Positions 1-5,919 of a stretch of 15,831 bases of DNA are shown here, in pieces. This DNA comes from Candidatus Thorarchaeota archaeon. Its GTDB lineage: Archaea; Asgardarchaeota; Thorarchaeia; Thorarchaeales; Thorarchaeaceae. The stretch lies in assembly GCA_029856425.1 (NCBI GenBank), contig JAHQWZ010000015.1, forward strand, positions 1 through 15,831, in the 5' to 3' direction. Below the pieces are notes generated by a model. The model worked only from the letters and a program-made list of their open reading frames with translations. It was not told the DNA's origin and searched no databases. Positions within the stretch are counted from its first letter, which is position 1; every line of letters begins with the position of its first letter. A program made the translations under genes and the position numbers.

Positions 1-72
1 ATCCAAGATAAAGCTTACGCCCGATGCACAGTCTCGTGTGCCATTTTTAGTACATGCTTTATCCTGTGAACT

Positions 73-86
73 AATTTATTATAGAT
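73..86 (+). promoter_or_regulatory. TATA-like box of the membrane-protein gene
   Basis: The AT-rich stretch TTATTATAGATA resembles an archaeal TATA box. It would place transcription start near 102-107, giving a leader of about 20 bases with the GAGG at its beginning. It is supported only by composition and spacing. Confidence 0.3.
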
Positions 87-124
87 ATCATCTTCAGATT
101 GGGAATGAGGGCGGCTTGGCTGCG

Positions 125-775
125 ATGACTAACGATGCTATCTACAACGATCTCTACGGTATAAGTCCAGGAGTCGTAGCCGCAATAATGGGCCTTTTCA
201 CGCTATTGACACCGTATGGTATTTTGCCTAGTTGGTGGGCGCTTGGCTACCCTTTTCCATACCCTGAAACAAATATTCTATACTCCCTCTTCTGGGCATT
301 TGGCCTATATGCTGGCAAAGCAGGGCTTCATAATTATGTAGTCTACAATCCAGCTCTCCTCTGGACCACGCTTCCTCTCAGCTTATGCAATGTCATCTTT
401 GCTCTGAAAGTCGTGAGGTACTACCAGGACAGAACTAGCAAAGACAGTGTTCTTAGATGGGCATTTGCTGCATTCATTGTACCTATCCTTGCTATGTTCT
501 TTCAGGGAGCAACCTGGACCCTCATCGGATTCCTGTTCGATCCCGCTATGGCGTTTGGAACAGGCTTTCACCCATATTTTGGTCCAATTCCGATTCAAAT
601 TGCTGTAGGACTATTCATTGTGTGCCGCATCCGAGCCCCAGAATTGGTCACTCCTTGGACAGACCCCGAGAGAGATGAGTCATGGTGGATAGAAGAAGAA
701 ATCGAAGAGTTCTACGTTGGAAAGCTCTTCATCACGATGGAAGAACTTGATGAGATATACCAGATTTGGGAGTAG
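125..775 (+). CDS. Polytopic membrane protein of unknown function
   Basis: I do not recognise the family. The 216-residue product has about five hydrophobic segments (near residues 15-35, 50-66, 76-98, 110-140 and 155-169), many aromatic residues (Trp37-Trp38, Trp187-Trp188), and a strongly acidic C-terminal tail (about 175-216, with WWIEEEIEEF) that is probably cytoplasmic or surface-exposed. I chose the ATG at 125 because a TATA-like stretch lies 40-50 bases upstream and a GAGG motif sits at 107-110. The frame is open back to the left edge, with a GTG at 38, so an N-terminal extension of about 30 or more residues cannot be excluded. No catalytic motif is visible. The next element downstream, on the same strand, is a broken surface-protein gene with no clear link to it. 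Confidence 0.7.
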   Translation: MTNDAIYNDLYGISPGVVAAIMGLFTLLTPYGILPSWWALGYPFPYPETNILYSLFWAFGLYAGKAGLHNYVVYNPALLWTTLPLSLCNVIFALKVVRYYQDRTSKDSVLRWAFAAFIVPILAMFFQGATWTLIGFLFDPAMAFGTGFHPYFGPIPIQIAVGLFIVCRIRAPELVTPWTDPERDESWWIEEEIEEFYVGKLFITMEELDEIYQIWE

Positions 776-844
776 TTGTTGGTAGCTATCTGAGCTGACA
801 TTCAGGAAGAGTGCGCGTTCCTTTGAAACTCTATTAGCTTTTGA

Positions 845-1204
845 ATTCCCTTGGAAGCAGTTGATAATCATCTCATAATCTCAGCGTACGGAGGAGGGTC
901 AGCATCCAGTTGGACGTATGACGCCAGGATTAGCTATACAAGTCAGTATGTACTGCATGGCATGTCTGAATTACACTCCGCAACAGATGGAGTAAACGAT
1001 GCAGTTCAAACTGTGGATTGGACTCTTGTCTACCATCATACAGAATGTACGACTTCATCAACAACGACAGGAACCACTCCTGTGACTACTCCACCAACTA
1101 CTCCAGGACCTGTTACTGCACCAGACATTCCGATTCCAATGATAGTTGGCGCAAGCGGGGCGGTTGTCGTCATCGTTGCATTGATACTCATAAAGAGAAG
1201 ATAG
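845..1204 (+). pseudogene. C-terminal remnant of a membrane-anchored surface protein
   Basis: The reading frame encodes about 118 residues. A beta-rich, Ser/Tyr-rich stretch (to about residue 65) is followed by a Thr/Pro stalk (about 67-90), one membrane helix (about 96-114) and a terminal KRR. This is the usual C-terminal anchor of archaeal cell-surface proteins, with the N-terminal part outside the cell. Such proteins need a signal peptide, but none exists here: the frame is closed by TGA at 842-844, the only early start is a TTG at 851 without a ribosome binding site, and only 75 bases separate it from the preceding gene. The missing N-terminal half is therefore physically absent, not just frameshifted. 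I infer a decayed remnant left by deletion or recombination. The alternative is a translated small membrane protein starting at 851. Confidence 0.6.
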
Positions 1205-1270
1205 ACTCAGCTCAACCTGCGTCTGTTGTATAGTGTCAGTGATATAGGTCCATATTTCATGCCCAGAGAC

Positions 1271-1981
1271 CTATGTCTTAGCAGAGAGTGCCTTCTTCTG
1301 GAATTCTATCAGTTCTCGAATGCCTTGGGATGCAAGGTCAAGCAGTTTGTCGAGGTCGCCCCTCACGAAGGTTGCACCCTCGCCTGTCCCTTGTACCTCA
1401 ACGAACTCATCATCGCGCATTACTATGTTCATATCAACATCTGCCTGGGCATCCTCCATATAGCAGAGGTCAAGAAGGAGTTCACCCTGCACAACGCCCA
1501 CACTCACTGCAGCAACATGACCAAGTATTGGAGCTTCTTGAATCATGTCCATGTCAATCATATATTGAAGGGCATCACAGAGAGCTACATAGGCCCCCGT
1601 TATAGATGCGGTTCTTGTGCCACCATCTGCCTGAATCACATCACAGTCTATCCTGATAGTGTTCTCACCAAGCTGCTTCATATCGACGGCTGTTCTCAGT
1701 GACCTTCCAATGAGTCTCTGTATCTCGGCACCCCTGCCGCTCATCTTATTTCGTTGAGTGCGGTCTTCTGTTGCCCTTGGGAGCATAGCATATTCAGCGG
1801 TGACCCATCCCTGGCCTTGATTATTAAGCCAACCTGGAACTCCATCTTCCACAGTAGCTGTGCATATTACTTTGGTTTCGCCTGCACTAATCAGCACTGA
1901 ACCTTCAGGATATTTTAGATAGTTTCGAACAATCTCTACTGGTCTGAGTGCCTCATTTGCACGTCCATCTAGTCGGGTCAC
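1271..1981 (-). CDS. rph: Ribonuclease PH, bacterial type
   Basis: This is a phosphate-dependent 3'-5' exoribonuclease of the RNase PH family, which trims RNA 3' ends (tRNA in bacteria) and releases nucleoside diphosphates. The 236 residues cover the full length usual for the bacterial enzyme. Visible motifs are DGRANEALRP (5-14), GQGWVTAEYAMLPRAT (56-71), the RNA/phosphate-binding EIQRLIGRSLR (86-96) and DGGTRTASITGA (119-130), and the catalytic Asp cluster MEDAQADVDMN (175-185). The match is to bacterial RNase PH, not to the archaeal exosome subunits Rrp41/Rrp42. The start is GTG at 1981 with GGAG 9 bases upstream (1991-1994). It is divergent from the nucleotidyltransferase gene, with a 139-base intergenic region between them. 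Transfer from bacteria is an inference. Confidence 0.93.
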   Translation of the reverse strand: MTRLDGRANEALRPVEIVRNYLKYPEGSVLISAGETKVICTATVEDGVPGWLNNQGQGWVTAEYAMLPRATEDRTQRNKMSGRGAEIQRLIGRSLRTAVDMKQLGENTIRIDCDVIQADGGTRTASITGAYVALCDALQYMIDMDMIQEAPILGHVAAVSVGVVQGELLLDLCYMEDAQADVDMNIVMRDDEFVEVQGTGEGATFVRGDLDKLLDLASQGIRELIEFQKKALSAKT

Positions 1982-2022
1982 TGACTGCAGCTCCGATTGT
2001 CTGTCACATCTCTTCCTATTAT

Positions 2023-2036
2023 TTCGCTCGGGCGAA
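2023..2036. other. Short perfect inverted repeat in the divergent intergenic region
   Basis: TTCGC and GCGAA are separated by a four-base loop. The element lies about where minus-strand transcription towards RNase PH should begin, given the TATA-like box at 2049-2058. It could be an operator half-site pair or a 5'-leader hairpin. Five base pairs is short, so chance is possible. Confidence 0.3.
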
Positions 2037-2048
2037 GGGTTCCACTAG

Positions 2049-2058
2049 ATATCTTTAT
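2049..2058 (-). promoter_or_regulatory. TATA-like box upstream of RNase PH
   Basis: Read on the minus strand this is ATAAAGATAT. The identical 10-mer precedes the acetyltransferase gene at 12133-12142, also on the minus strand. Here it is 68 bases from the GTG start, implying a leader of about 45 bases that includes the GGAG site. The divergent gene on the plus strand might use the same AT-rich core. Confidence 0.4.
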
Positions 2059-2120
2059 TGACAAGCCTATGCAAATGAGCACATAGACTGATACGGTATA
2101 CGCTATGAGGTGGATATGTC

Positions 2121-3143
2121 GTGTTCGACCTACAAAAGAAGTTCAACACAGCACTAAAGGATACAGTGGACGAGTGGAAGAAGCACGACAGCGTGAAAGG
2201 CATTTTTGTCTATGGTTCATTTGCACGAGGCACAATCACCAACAACTCGGACCTCAACATTGGCGTCATCTGGGATGATGTAGAATCACCGGCACCGCTC
2301 ATGGCCGAACATAAAGGCATACGTGTTGACATGACATTTATTACACCATCAAAAATGGATGAAGTTCTTGAGGGGAAGACTAGCGATGCATTCCGTATTG
2401 CGCAAGTTGTCGCAATACTAAGAAACGCGAAGGTCGTTCATGATAAAGATGGCTCGTTGAAGAATTGGCAAAAGCGTGCCTCAGACTTTGTATGGTCTGA
2501 AGAAGCAATTGATAACGTGAAAGATCGAGCATTGCTGGCATTAAATAATGCAACAAAATCCGACCTAGCAGGGGATACGATAAGTGCAATCCATGACTTG
2601 CGCAATGGGCTCTTCGATCTTGGCAGAGTCGTCGTGATGAAGAACAACTATTTCTCAATTTTGAAACCATCAGAGGTACTTACGGAGATTCGTCTCTTGG
2701 ACCCATTGGCGTACCCGCTCTTTCTCCGGACCTTCAAACTAAAGGGCATGGAAGAGGAGGAGCTCGTGGAGACTCTGGGAGAACTTGAGGAATGGATTGG
2801 AATAGCAGAAAGCCGCTTTGGAGAAGGAATGGTGGATGAGTATGCAGCGGAGCTCTTGGCAAGAGCGCAACGAGAATATCATGGCGCTATGAATTGCGCC
2901 CTCTCAGGGGACTACGAGCTCGCCGTACTCGAGATGAGACAGGCGGTGGACAACATAGGCAGGGTATTATTGGCCATCGCAGGAAAGTTTGAAGTCGACC
3001 AGACAAGCTTTGTTCAGGAGCTCAAGGAGAATGAGCCAGTGTTCTACGAGAACATCCTAGTGCGTTATGGTGCGTTCGAATTCACAACCAAAGCGGTTCA
3101 GCGAAGTATTGGAGAAGCCAGGTTCATTGCCCAGCGTCTCTGA
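2121..3143 (+). CDS. Minimal nucleotidyltransferase fused to duplicated HEPN-like domain
   Basis: This is a 340-residue cytosolic protein. Residues 1-80 form a polymerase-beta-type minimal nucleotidyltransferase (MNT) domain with the Gly-Ser motif YGSFARG (31-37), SDLNIGV (43-49) and the third acidic position VDM (69-71). Family members carry Asp-x-Asp in the second motif. Here it is Asp44-Leu-Asn46, so one metal ligand is missing and activity may be altered or lost. The helical remainder contains two copies of one unit: GD (151-152), LR (160-161), GRV (168-170) and again GD (263-264), MR (272-273), GRV (280-282), all exactly 112 residues apart. This fits a tandem HEPN/substrate-binding helical domain. 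The Rx4-6H motif of HEPN ribonucleases is not seen. GTG start with GAGGTGG 7 bases upstream. A TnpB-like fragment gene follows after 52 bases on the same strand, probably cotranscribed. A role in defence or toxin-antitoxin chemistry is only inferred. Confidence 0.8.
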   Translation: MFDLQKKFNTALKDTVDEWKKHDSVKGIFVYGSFARGTITNNSDLNIGVIWDDVESPAPLMAEHKGIRVDMTFITPSKMDEVLEGKTSDAFRIAQVVAILRNAKVVHDKDGSLKNWQKRASDFVWSEEAIDNVKDRALLALNNATKSDLAGDTISAIHDLRNGLFDLGRVVVMKNNYFSILKPSEVLTEIRLLDPLAYPLFLRTFKLKGMEEEELVETLGELEEWIGIAESRFGEGMVDEYAAELLARAQREYHGAMNCALSGDYELAVLEMRQAVDNIGRVLLAIAGKFEVDQTSFVQELKENEPVFYENILVRYGAFEFTTKAVQRSIGEARFIAQRL

Positions 3144-3195
3144 AACGACAGTTCCGGTTAGATTGATTAGGTGAGAAGCATTTCATCCGAATTGC

Positions 3196-3744
3196 ATGGA
3201 AATGACATCTGAGCGTAAATACAAGATCCTGAAACTAACCAGTGTCACATTGAGTCATGAGAAACAAGACAAGATTGACCTTGAATTCGAGAGATATATG
3301 AAAGCAGTGAACTTTGTCATTAGAGCAATCCGAAAAGACCATGTCCCGTCAGGGAAGAAGACTTTCGATCTTCTTCAGGAGGACATAGCCACTCAGTTTG
3401 ATCGAAGGCCACAATATGTCAAGGATGTTGTCAAGACAGCATGGGGAGTTGTAAGAGAACATCGCAGACTAGCTCAGACAGTCAGGAGCATGAGGGATAG
3501 GATGCCTGTTTTTAAATCTGGGAGAGTGATTTTCTCTCAGCCAATTGTGTCAGTTGACGAGATAGCCTTGCAGTTTCAGACTGCTGATAGAGAGAGGGTG
3601 CCTATACCATTCGACAAGAGAAGTCGGAATCGGCTGGTTGACGAACTCCAGTCACTTGTTAAGGGAAAAACAGCTTATGATAGAGTCAGACTGACCTGGA
3701 ACAAAGCGGGATACATGGACATCGATATACGTGTAGAGGGTTGA
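3196..3744 (+). CDS. TnpB/Cas12-like N-terminal domain protein lacking RuvC
   Basis: The product has 182 residues and is rich in Lys and Arg. The order of elements is that of the N-terminal half of archaeal IS200/IS605-type TnpB. There is a first strand (10-18), a helix with RYMKAVNFVIRAI (33-45), a helical bundle (about 55-100) with YVKDVVKTAWGVVREHRR (74-91), then a barrel starting PVFKSGRVIFSQ (104-115), a strand ALQFQTADRERVPI (124-137) and a final YDRVRLTWNKAGYMDIDIRVE (161-181). In TnpB the RuvC-I motif (GxDxG) follows immediately after this last strand. Here a TGA comes instead, and five bases later the convergent WD40 gene ends, so no RuvC domain or guide-RNA region remains. No frameshift interrupts the piece. 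It could be a domesticated RNA- or DNA-binding module or a clean 3'-truncated relic. The start is ATG at 3196 or 3202; no ribosome binding site lies at normal distance (AGGTGAG is 21 bases away), and an in-frame TGA at 3172 bars extension. Confidence 0.65.
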   Translation: MEMTSERKYKILKLTSVTLSHEKQDKIDLEFERYMKAVNFVIRAIRKDHVPSGKKTFDLLQEDIATQFDRRPQYVKDVVKTAWGVVREHRRLAQTVRSMRDRMPVFKSGRVIFSQPIVSVDEIALQFQTADRERVPIPFDKRSRNRLVDELQSLVKGKTAYDRVRLTWNKAGYMDIDIRVEG

Positions 3745-3749
3745 TGTGT

Positions 3750-4640
3750 TCACTCATCAAGCTCCCAATATGTCAATGCACCAGAGTAGTCAGTCGTATA
3801 GAATCCGGACCCTTTATGATTCCAGCCTAGAGAGGATATGCCAGTGAGTAAGCGATCCTGATGCTTCACCTTTCGTGTTTTAATCAACCACAATCTAACA
3901 GACCTATCCCAGCTTCCTGAAACGAGGAATCTGTCAGACGGGTCAATTGCAAGGGAAGTCACAATATCCGAATGCCCTTTCATCTCGATGGTATCCTTTG
4001 GATTGCTAGGATCTATCGAAAGAATGGTGCCACTTTGCAGCCCCAAGAACACTTGAGAACTGTCGTTTGCCACTGCGATTGACCTTATTCGTTCCTTCTG
4101 CTTGGTGAGTCTTTCTAACAATTCAAAGCTACTGAGGTCAAAGAGCTTGCATTCTCCATCCCAAGATGCTGTCACCAGTACAGATCCATCACGTATGAAT
4201 GCTAGACCTGAAACGTCGGTCCTGTGGGCCTGAATGTTCCGATAGTTCTTCATGCTGCTAGAATAGAACACCTTCACTTCACCATCTCGTGACCCTGCAG
4301 CTCCTCTGGCTTTCTCTGTTCCAACGGCAAGAGCCTTTACTTCAGAATTGTGTCGAAGGACAGGAATATCCTTGGCGGGGCCAGTCGAAGTCCATCTTCG
4401 TGTGGTACAGTCCCAGCTTGCTGATACTAATCCTCTTCCTCCATCAATGAAGGAAATGGCAGAAACTGCGGCCTCATGCCCCTTCAACGCTCTCTGTAGG
4501 TTACCAGACTTCGAATCAAGAATAATGATTTGCGCATCCATTGTGCCACAGACGACCCGCTTTCCTCTGGGGTCCACTGCAATGCAGGTCAGCGGGGCAA
4601 TTTCTGTTCCGGTAGGCCTGAAAAGAACGCTTTTCTTCAA
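3750..4640 (-). CDS. Seven-bladed WD40 beta-propeller protein
   Basis: The 296 residues form about seven WD40 repeats of roughly 40 residues and nothing else, without signal peptide or membrane helix, so it is probably a cytosolic scaffold for protein-protein contacts. Visible hallmarks are KGHEAAVSAISF (53-64) with SASWDCTTRRW (73-83), AHRTDVSGLAF (138-148) with TASWDGECKLF (157-167), and KGHSDIVTSLAI (221-232) with SGSWDRSVRLW (241-251). Blades 1, 3, 5 and 7 are more degenerate. The partner is unknown. The start is TTG at 4640, supported by GGTGA six bases upstream. The gene is convergent with the TnpB-like gene, with only 5 bases between stop codons. The unusually structured region upstream (4641-4881) suggests specific regulation. 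Confidence 0.88.
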   Translation of the reverse strand: MKKSVLFRPTGTEIAPLTCIAVDPRGKRVVCGTMDAQIIILDSKSGNLQRALKGHEAAVSAISFIDGGRGLVSASWDCTTRRWTSTGPAKDIPVLRHNSEVKALAVGTEKARGAAGSRDGEVKVFYSSSMKNYRNIQAHRTDVSGLAFIRDGSVLVTASWDGECKLFDLSSFELLERLTKQKERIRSIAVANDSSQVFLGLQSGTILSIDPSNPKDTIEMKGHSDIVTSLAIDPSDRFLVSGSWDRSVRLWLIKTRKVKHQDRLLTGISSLGWNHKGSGFYTTDYSGALTYWELDE

Positions 4641-4663
4641 CCTTATTCACCGTTCATTGTAAG

Positions 4664-4680
4664 TTGGACAATCTTGGACA
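4664..4680 (+). repeat. Tandem heptamer pair TTGGACA, copy 1
   Basis: TTGGACA occurs at 4664-4670 and 4674-4680, a 10-bp period, so both units face the same side of the DNA helix. The same pair occurs in inverted orientation at 4788-4804. This copy sits just upstream of the WD40 ribosome binding site and would be in the mRNA leader if the TATA-like box at 4774-4783 is used. Confidence 0.6.
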
Positions 4681-4694
4681 CCGAAGTGCTGTCC

Positions 4695-4715
4695 GCCCAG
4701 GAAACGGCACTGGGC
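4695..4715. other. Inverted repeat (potential leader hairpin) before the WD40 gene
   Basis: GCCCAG (4695-4700) and CTGGGC (4710-4715) pair perfectly around a nine-base loop. An overlapping AGTGC/GCACT pair (around 4685-4711) offers an alternative stem. The element lies between the two heptamer pairs, in a locally GC-rich stretch. No poly-T run follows, so it does not look like a terminator. Confidence 0.35.
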
Positions 4716-4773
4716 TCGACTCCGGGAGGGCATCATTGTGTCAGGTCACCCTCGGAATGTTGTTCGGAGTCTG

Positions 4774-4783
4774 AATATTTAAG
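4774..4783 (-). promoter_or_regulatory. TATA-like box for the WD40 gene
   Basis: The minus strand reads CTTAAATATT, close to an archaeal TATA box. It predicts a start near 4750 and a leader of about 110 bases to the TTG at 4640. The inverted heptamer pair at 4788-4804 lies directly upstream, where an activator or the BRE-binding factor would contact DNA. The element also reads as TATA-like on the plus strand. Confidence 0.45.
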
Positions 4784-4787
4784 CCCC

Positions 4788-4804
4788 TGTCCAACTTTGT
4801 CCAA
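4788..4804 (-). repeat. Tandem heptamer pair TTGGACA, copy 2 (inverted)
   Basis: TGTCCAA lies at 4788-4794 and 4798-4804, again a 10-bp period, and is the reverse complement of the pair at 4664-4680. Heptamers match exactly while the three-base spacers differ, the pattern expected of protein binding sites. It abuts the TATA-like box. Confidence 0.6.
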
Positions 4805-4881
4805 GTCTCGTGAAGCTATGTTCACCCTGAGGAGGATTTTCAATGGTCTATTCCATTGCTGACTCTAAAAGGTGTGTAACA

Positions 4882-5883
4882 TCATCCTTTCTTCAACCGA
4901 GTATATACCAAGAGAGATGCAACTCCTATAACTCCCAGGACCAGAACGTAATAGAAGACTGGAAAGGCGGAAGGGAAGGTGGTATTCATTCCGCTTTGGG
5001 TCACAAGAAAGGTTTCGACCACCTCTCCTACAATGTGCAGGCTTTCATCACTGCATCTCTCTGGAGTGTCACCAGCTGTATGCCAAGTTGAGGGAAAGGG
5101 GTTATGATGGATAATATCCAAGGCTGGAATTTGAGCCTCTAAGAAGGGGTGATGGTCATCGAGAATAGCTGCTCCCAATGAATTTTGGAATATGTCACTA
5201 TAGCCCATGTCAGCAGCTAACGACCATAACATATCTTGGAGAGATCTAGTGGAGTAAGTTTCTCGTTGAAGTCGAAGTTCGCTATCCCCTACCATATCAA
5301 GAAGAATCATGGAGCATATCGAGGAGATTTGGTCAGAGCTCAGCTGTTCGACATAGTATGTTGAACCCACTATCCAATTCCATCCACTGATACCGCCTGA
5401 GTCCTCTGCGTCAAAGAAAATGAGTTCCACATCATCTCTGACATCAATAGGTAGAACACGAGCCATTTCGAGAAGTACTGCTGTCCCGCTAGCACCATCA
5501 TTAGCACCCAAGACAGGCCTGCTCTGATTTGTGGGATCAGGATCATTGTCTGCACGAGGGCGTGTATCGTAATGTGCACCTAGAAGCATTGTGGCATTCC
5601 TTGAGGGACCATACCATGCAATGACGTTGGCACACGATACATCCTCGTAAGTGAAGTTCTGCAACATTGTGTCCCAACCATGCCCCTCCAGAGTATCAAC
5701 AATATACTGCCTGCACAGGGACAAATTGTCGGATCCTGGTGGTCTAGGTCCAAAATCACATTGAGTCACAAGATGGAACATGGCAGAGGGCCCATTAAAT
5801 TCAGCCACGTAGTCAATTTGTAATGCAGTCCTACTCGATAGAGGAATGATTAGAAGCAGCAGCATGGCCCAGGTCACTCTCAT
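4882..5883 (-). CDS. Exported M28-family glutaminyl-cyclase-like metalloenzyme
   Basis: This is a 333-residue zinc enzyme of the M28 / glutaminyl-peptide cyclotransferase fold. A signal peptide (about 1-20) and a C-terminal membrane helix (about 308-327) ending in RLKKG place the catalytic domain outside the cell. Motifs are LGAHYDTRPRADNDPDP (101-117), GANDGASGTAVLLEMAR (126-142) with zinc ligand Asp129, FFDAEDSGG (156-164) with catalytic-type Glu160 and Asp161 where animal enzymes have a Glu ligand, LLDMVGD (194-200), and DDHHPFLEAQIPALDII (242-258) with PFPSTWHTAGDT (262-273, His268). The DDHxPFL and PFPxxWHT elements are typical of glutaminyl cyclases; an aminopeptidase activity is the alternative. 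ATG start with GGTGA four bases upstream. The gene lies 36 bases after the geranylgeranyl-reductase gene on the same strand, probably one operon. Confidence 0.85.
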   Translation of the reverse strand: MRVTWAMLLLLIIPLSSRTALQIDYVAEFNGPSAMFHLVTQCDFGPRPPGSDNLSLCRQYIVDTLEGHGWDTMLQNFTYEDVSCANVIAWYGPSRNATMLLGAHYDTRPRADNDPDPTNQSRPVLGANDGASGTAVLLEMARVLPIDVRDDVELIFFDAEDSGGISGWNWIVGSTYYVEQLSSDQISSICSMILLDMVGDSELRLQRETYSTRSLQDMLWSLAADMGYSDIFQNSLGAAILDDHHPFLEAQIPALDIIHHNPFPSTWHTAGDTPERCSDESLHIVGEVVETFLVTQSGMNTTFPSAFPVFYYVLVLGVIGVASLLVYTRLKKG

Positions 5884-5919
5884 TGTTTCACCATCTAGTG
5901 CCCAACAGACTTCACGGTC

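Noticed and set aside
38..124. GTG-initiated N-terminal extension of the first membrane protein
   Set aside because: No ribosome binding site at the GTG, and a TATA-like box lies inside the extension. The ATG at 125 fits better, though the frame is open to the left edge.
805..823. AGGAA/TTCCT inverted repeat after the membrane-protein gene
   Set aside because: Only five base pairs with a nine-base loop and no T run. It is not convincing as a terminator.
1226..1702. Plus-strand open frame of 158 codons
   Set aside because: It is fully antisense to the unmistakable RNase PH gene apart from its first bases and shows no recognisable motif.
3745..3760. Search for a missing RuvC domain or guide-RNA region after the TnpB-like gene
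   Set aside because: The WD40 gene occupies this region in the opposite direction with an unbroken frame, so no nuclease remnant is hidden there.
4843..5091. Plus-strand 82-codon frame with an excellent GAGGAGG before its ATG and a TATA-like box upstream
   Set aside because: Most of it is antisense to the M28 gene and the protein has no domain-like pattern. The signals could be coincidence, but transcript data would settle it.
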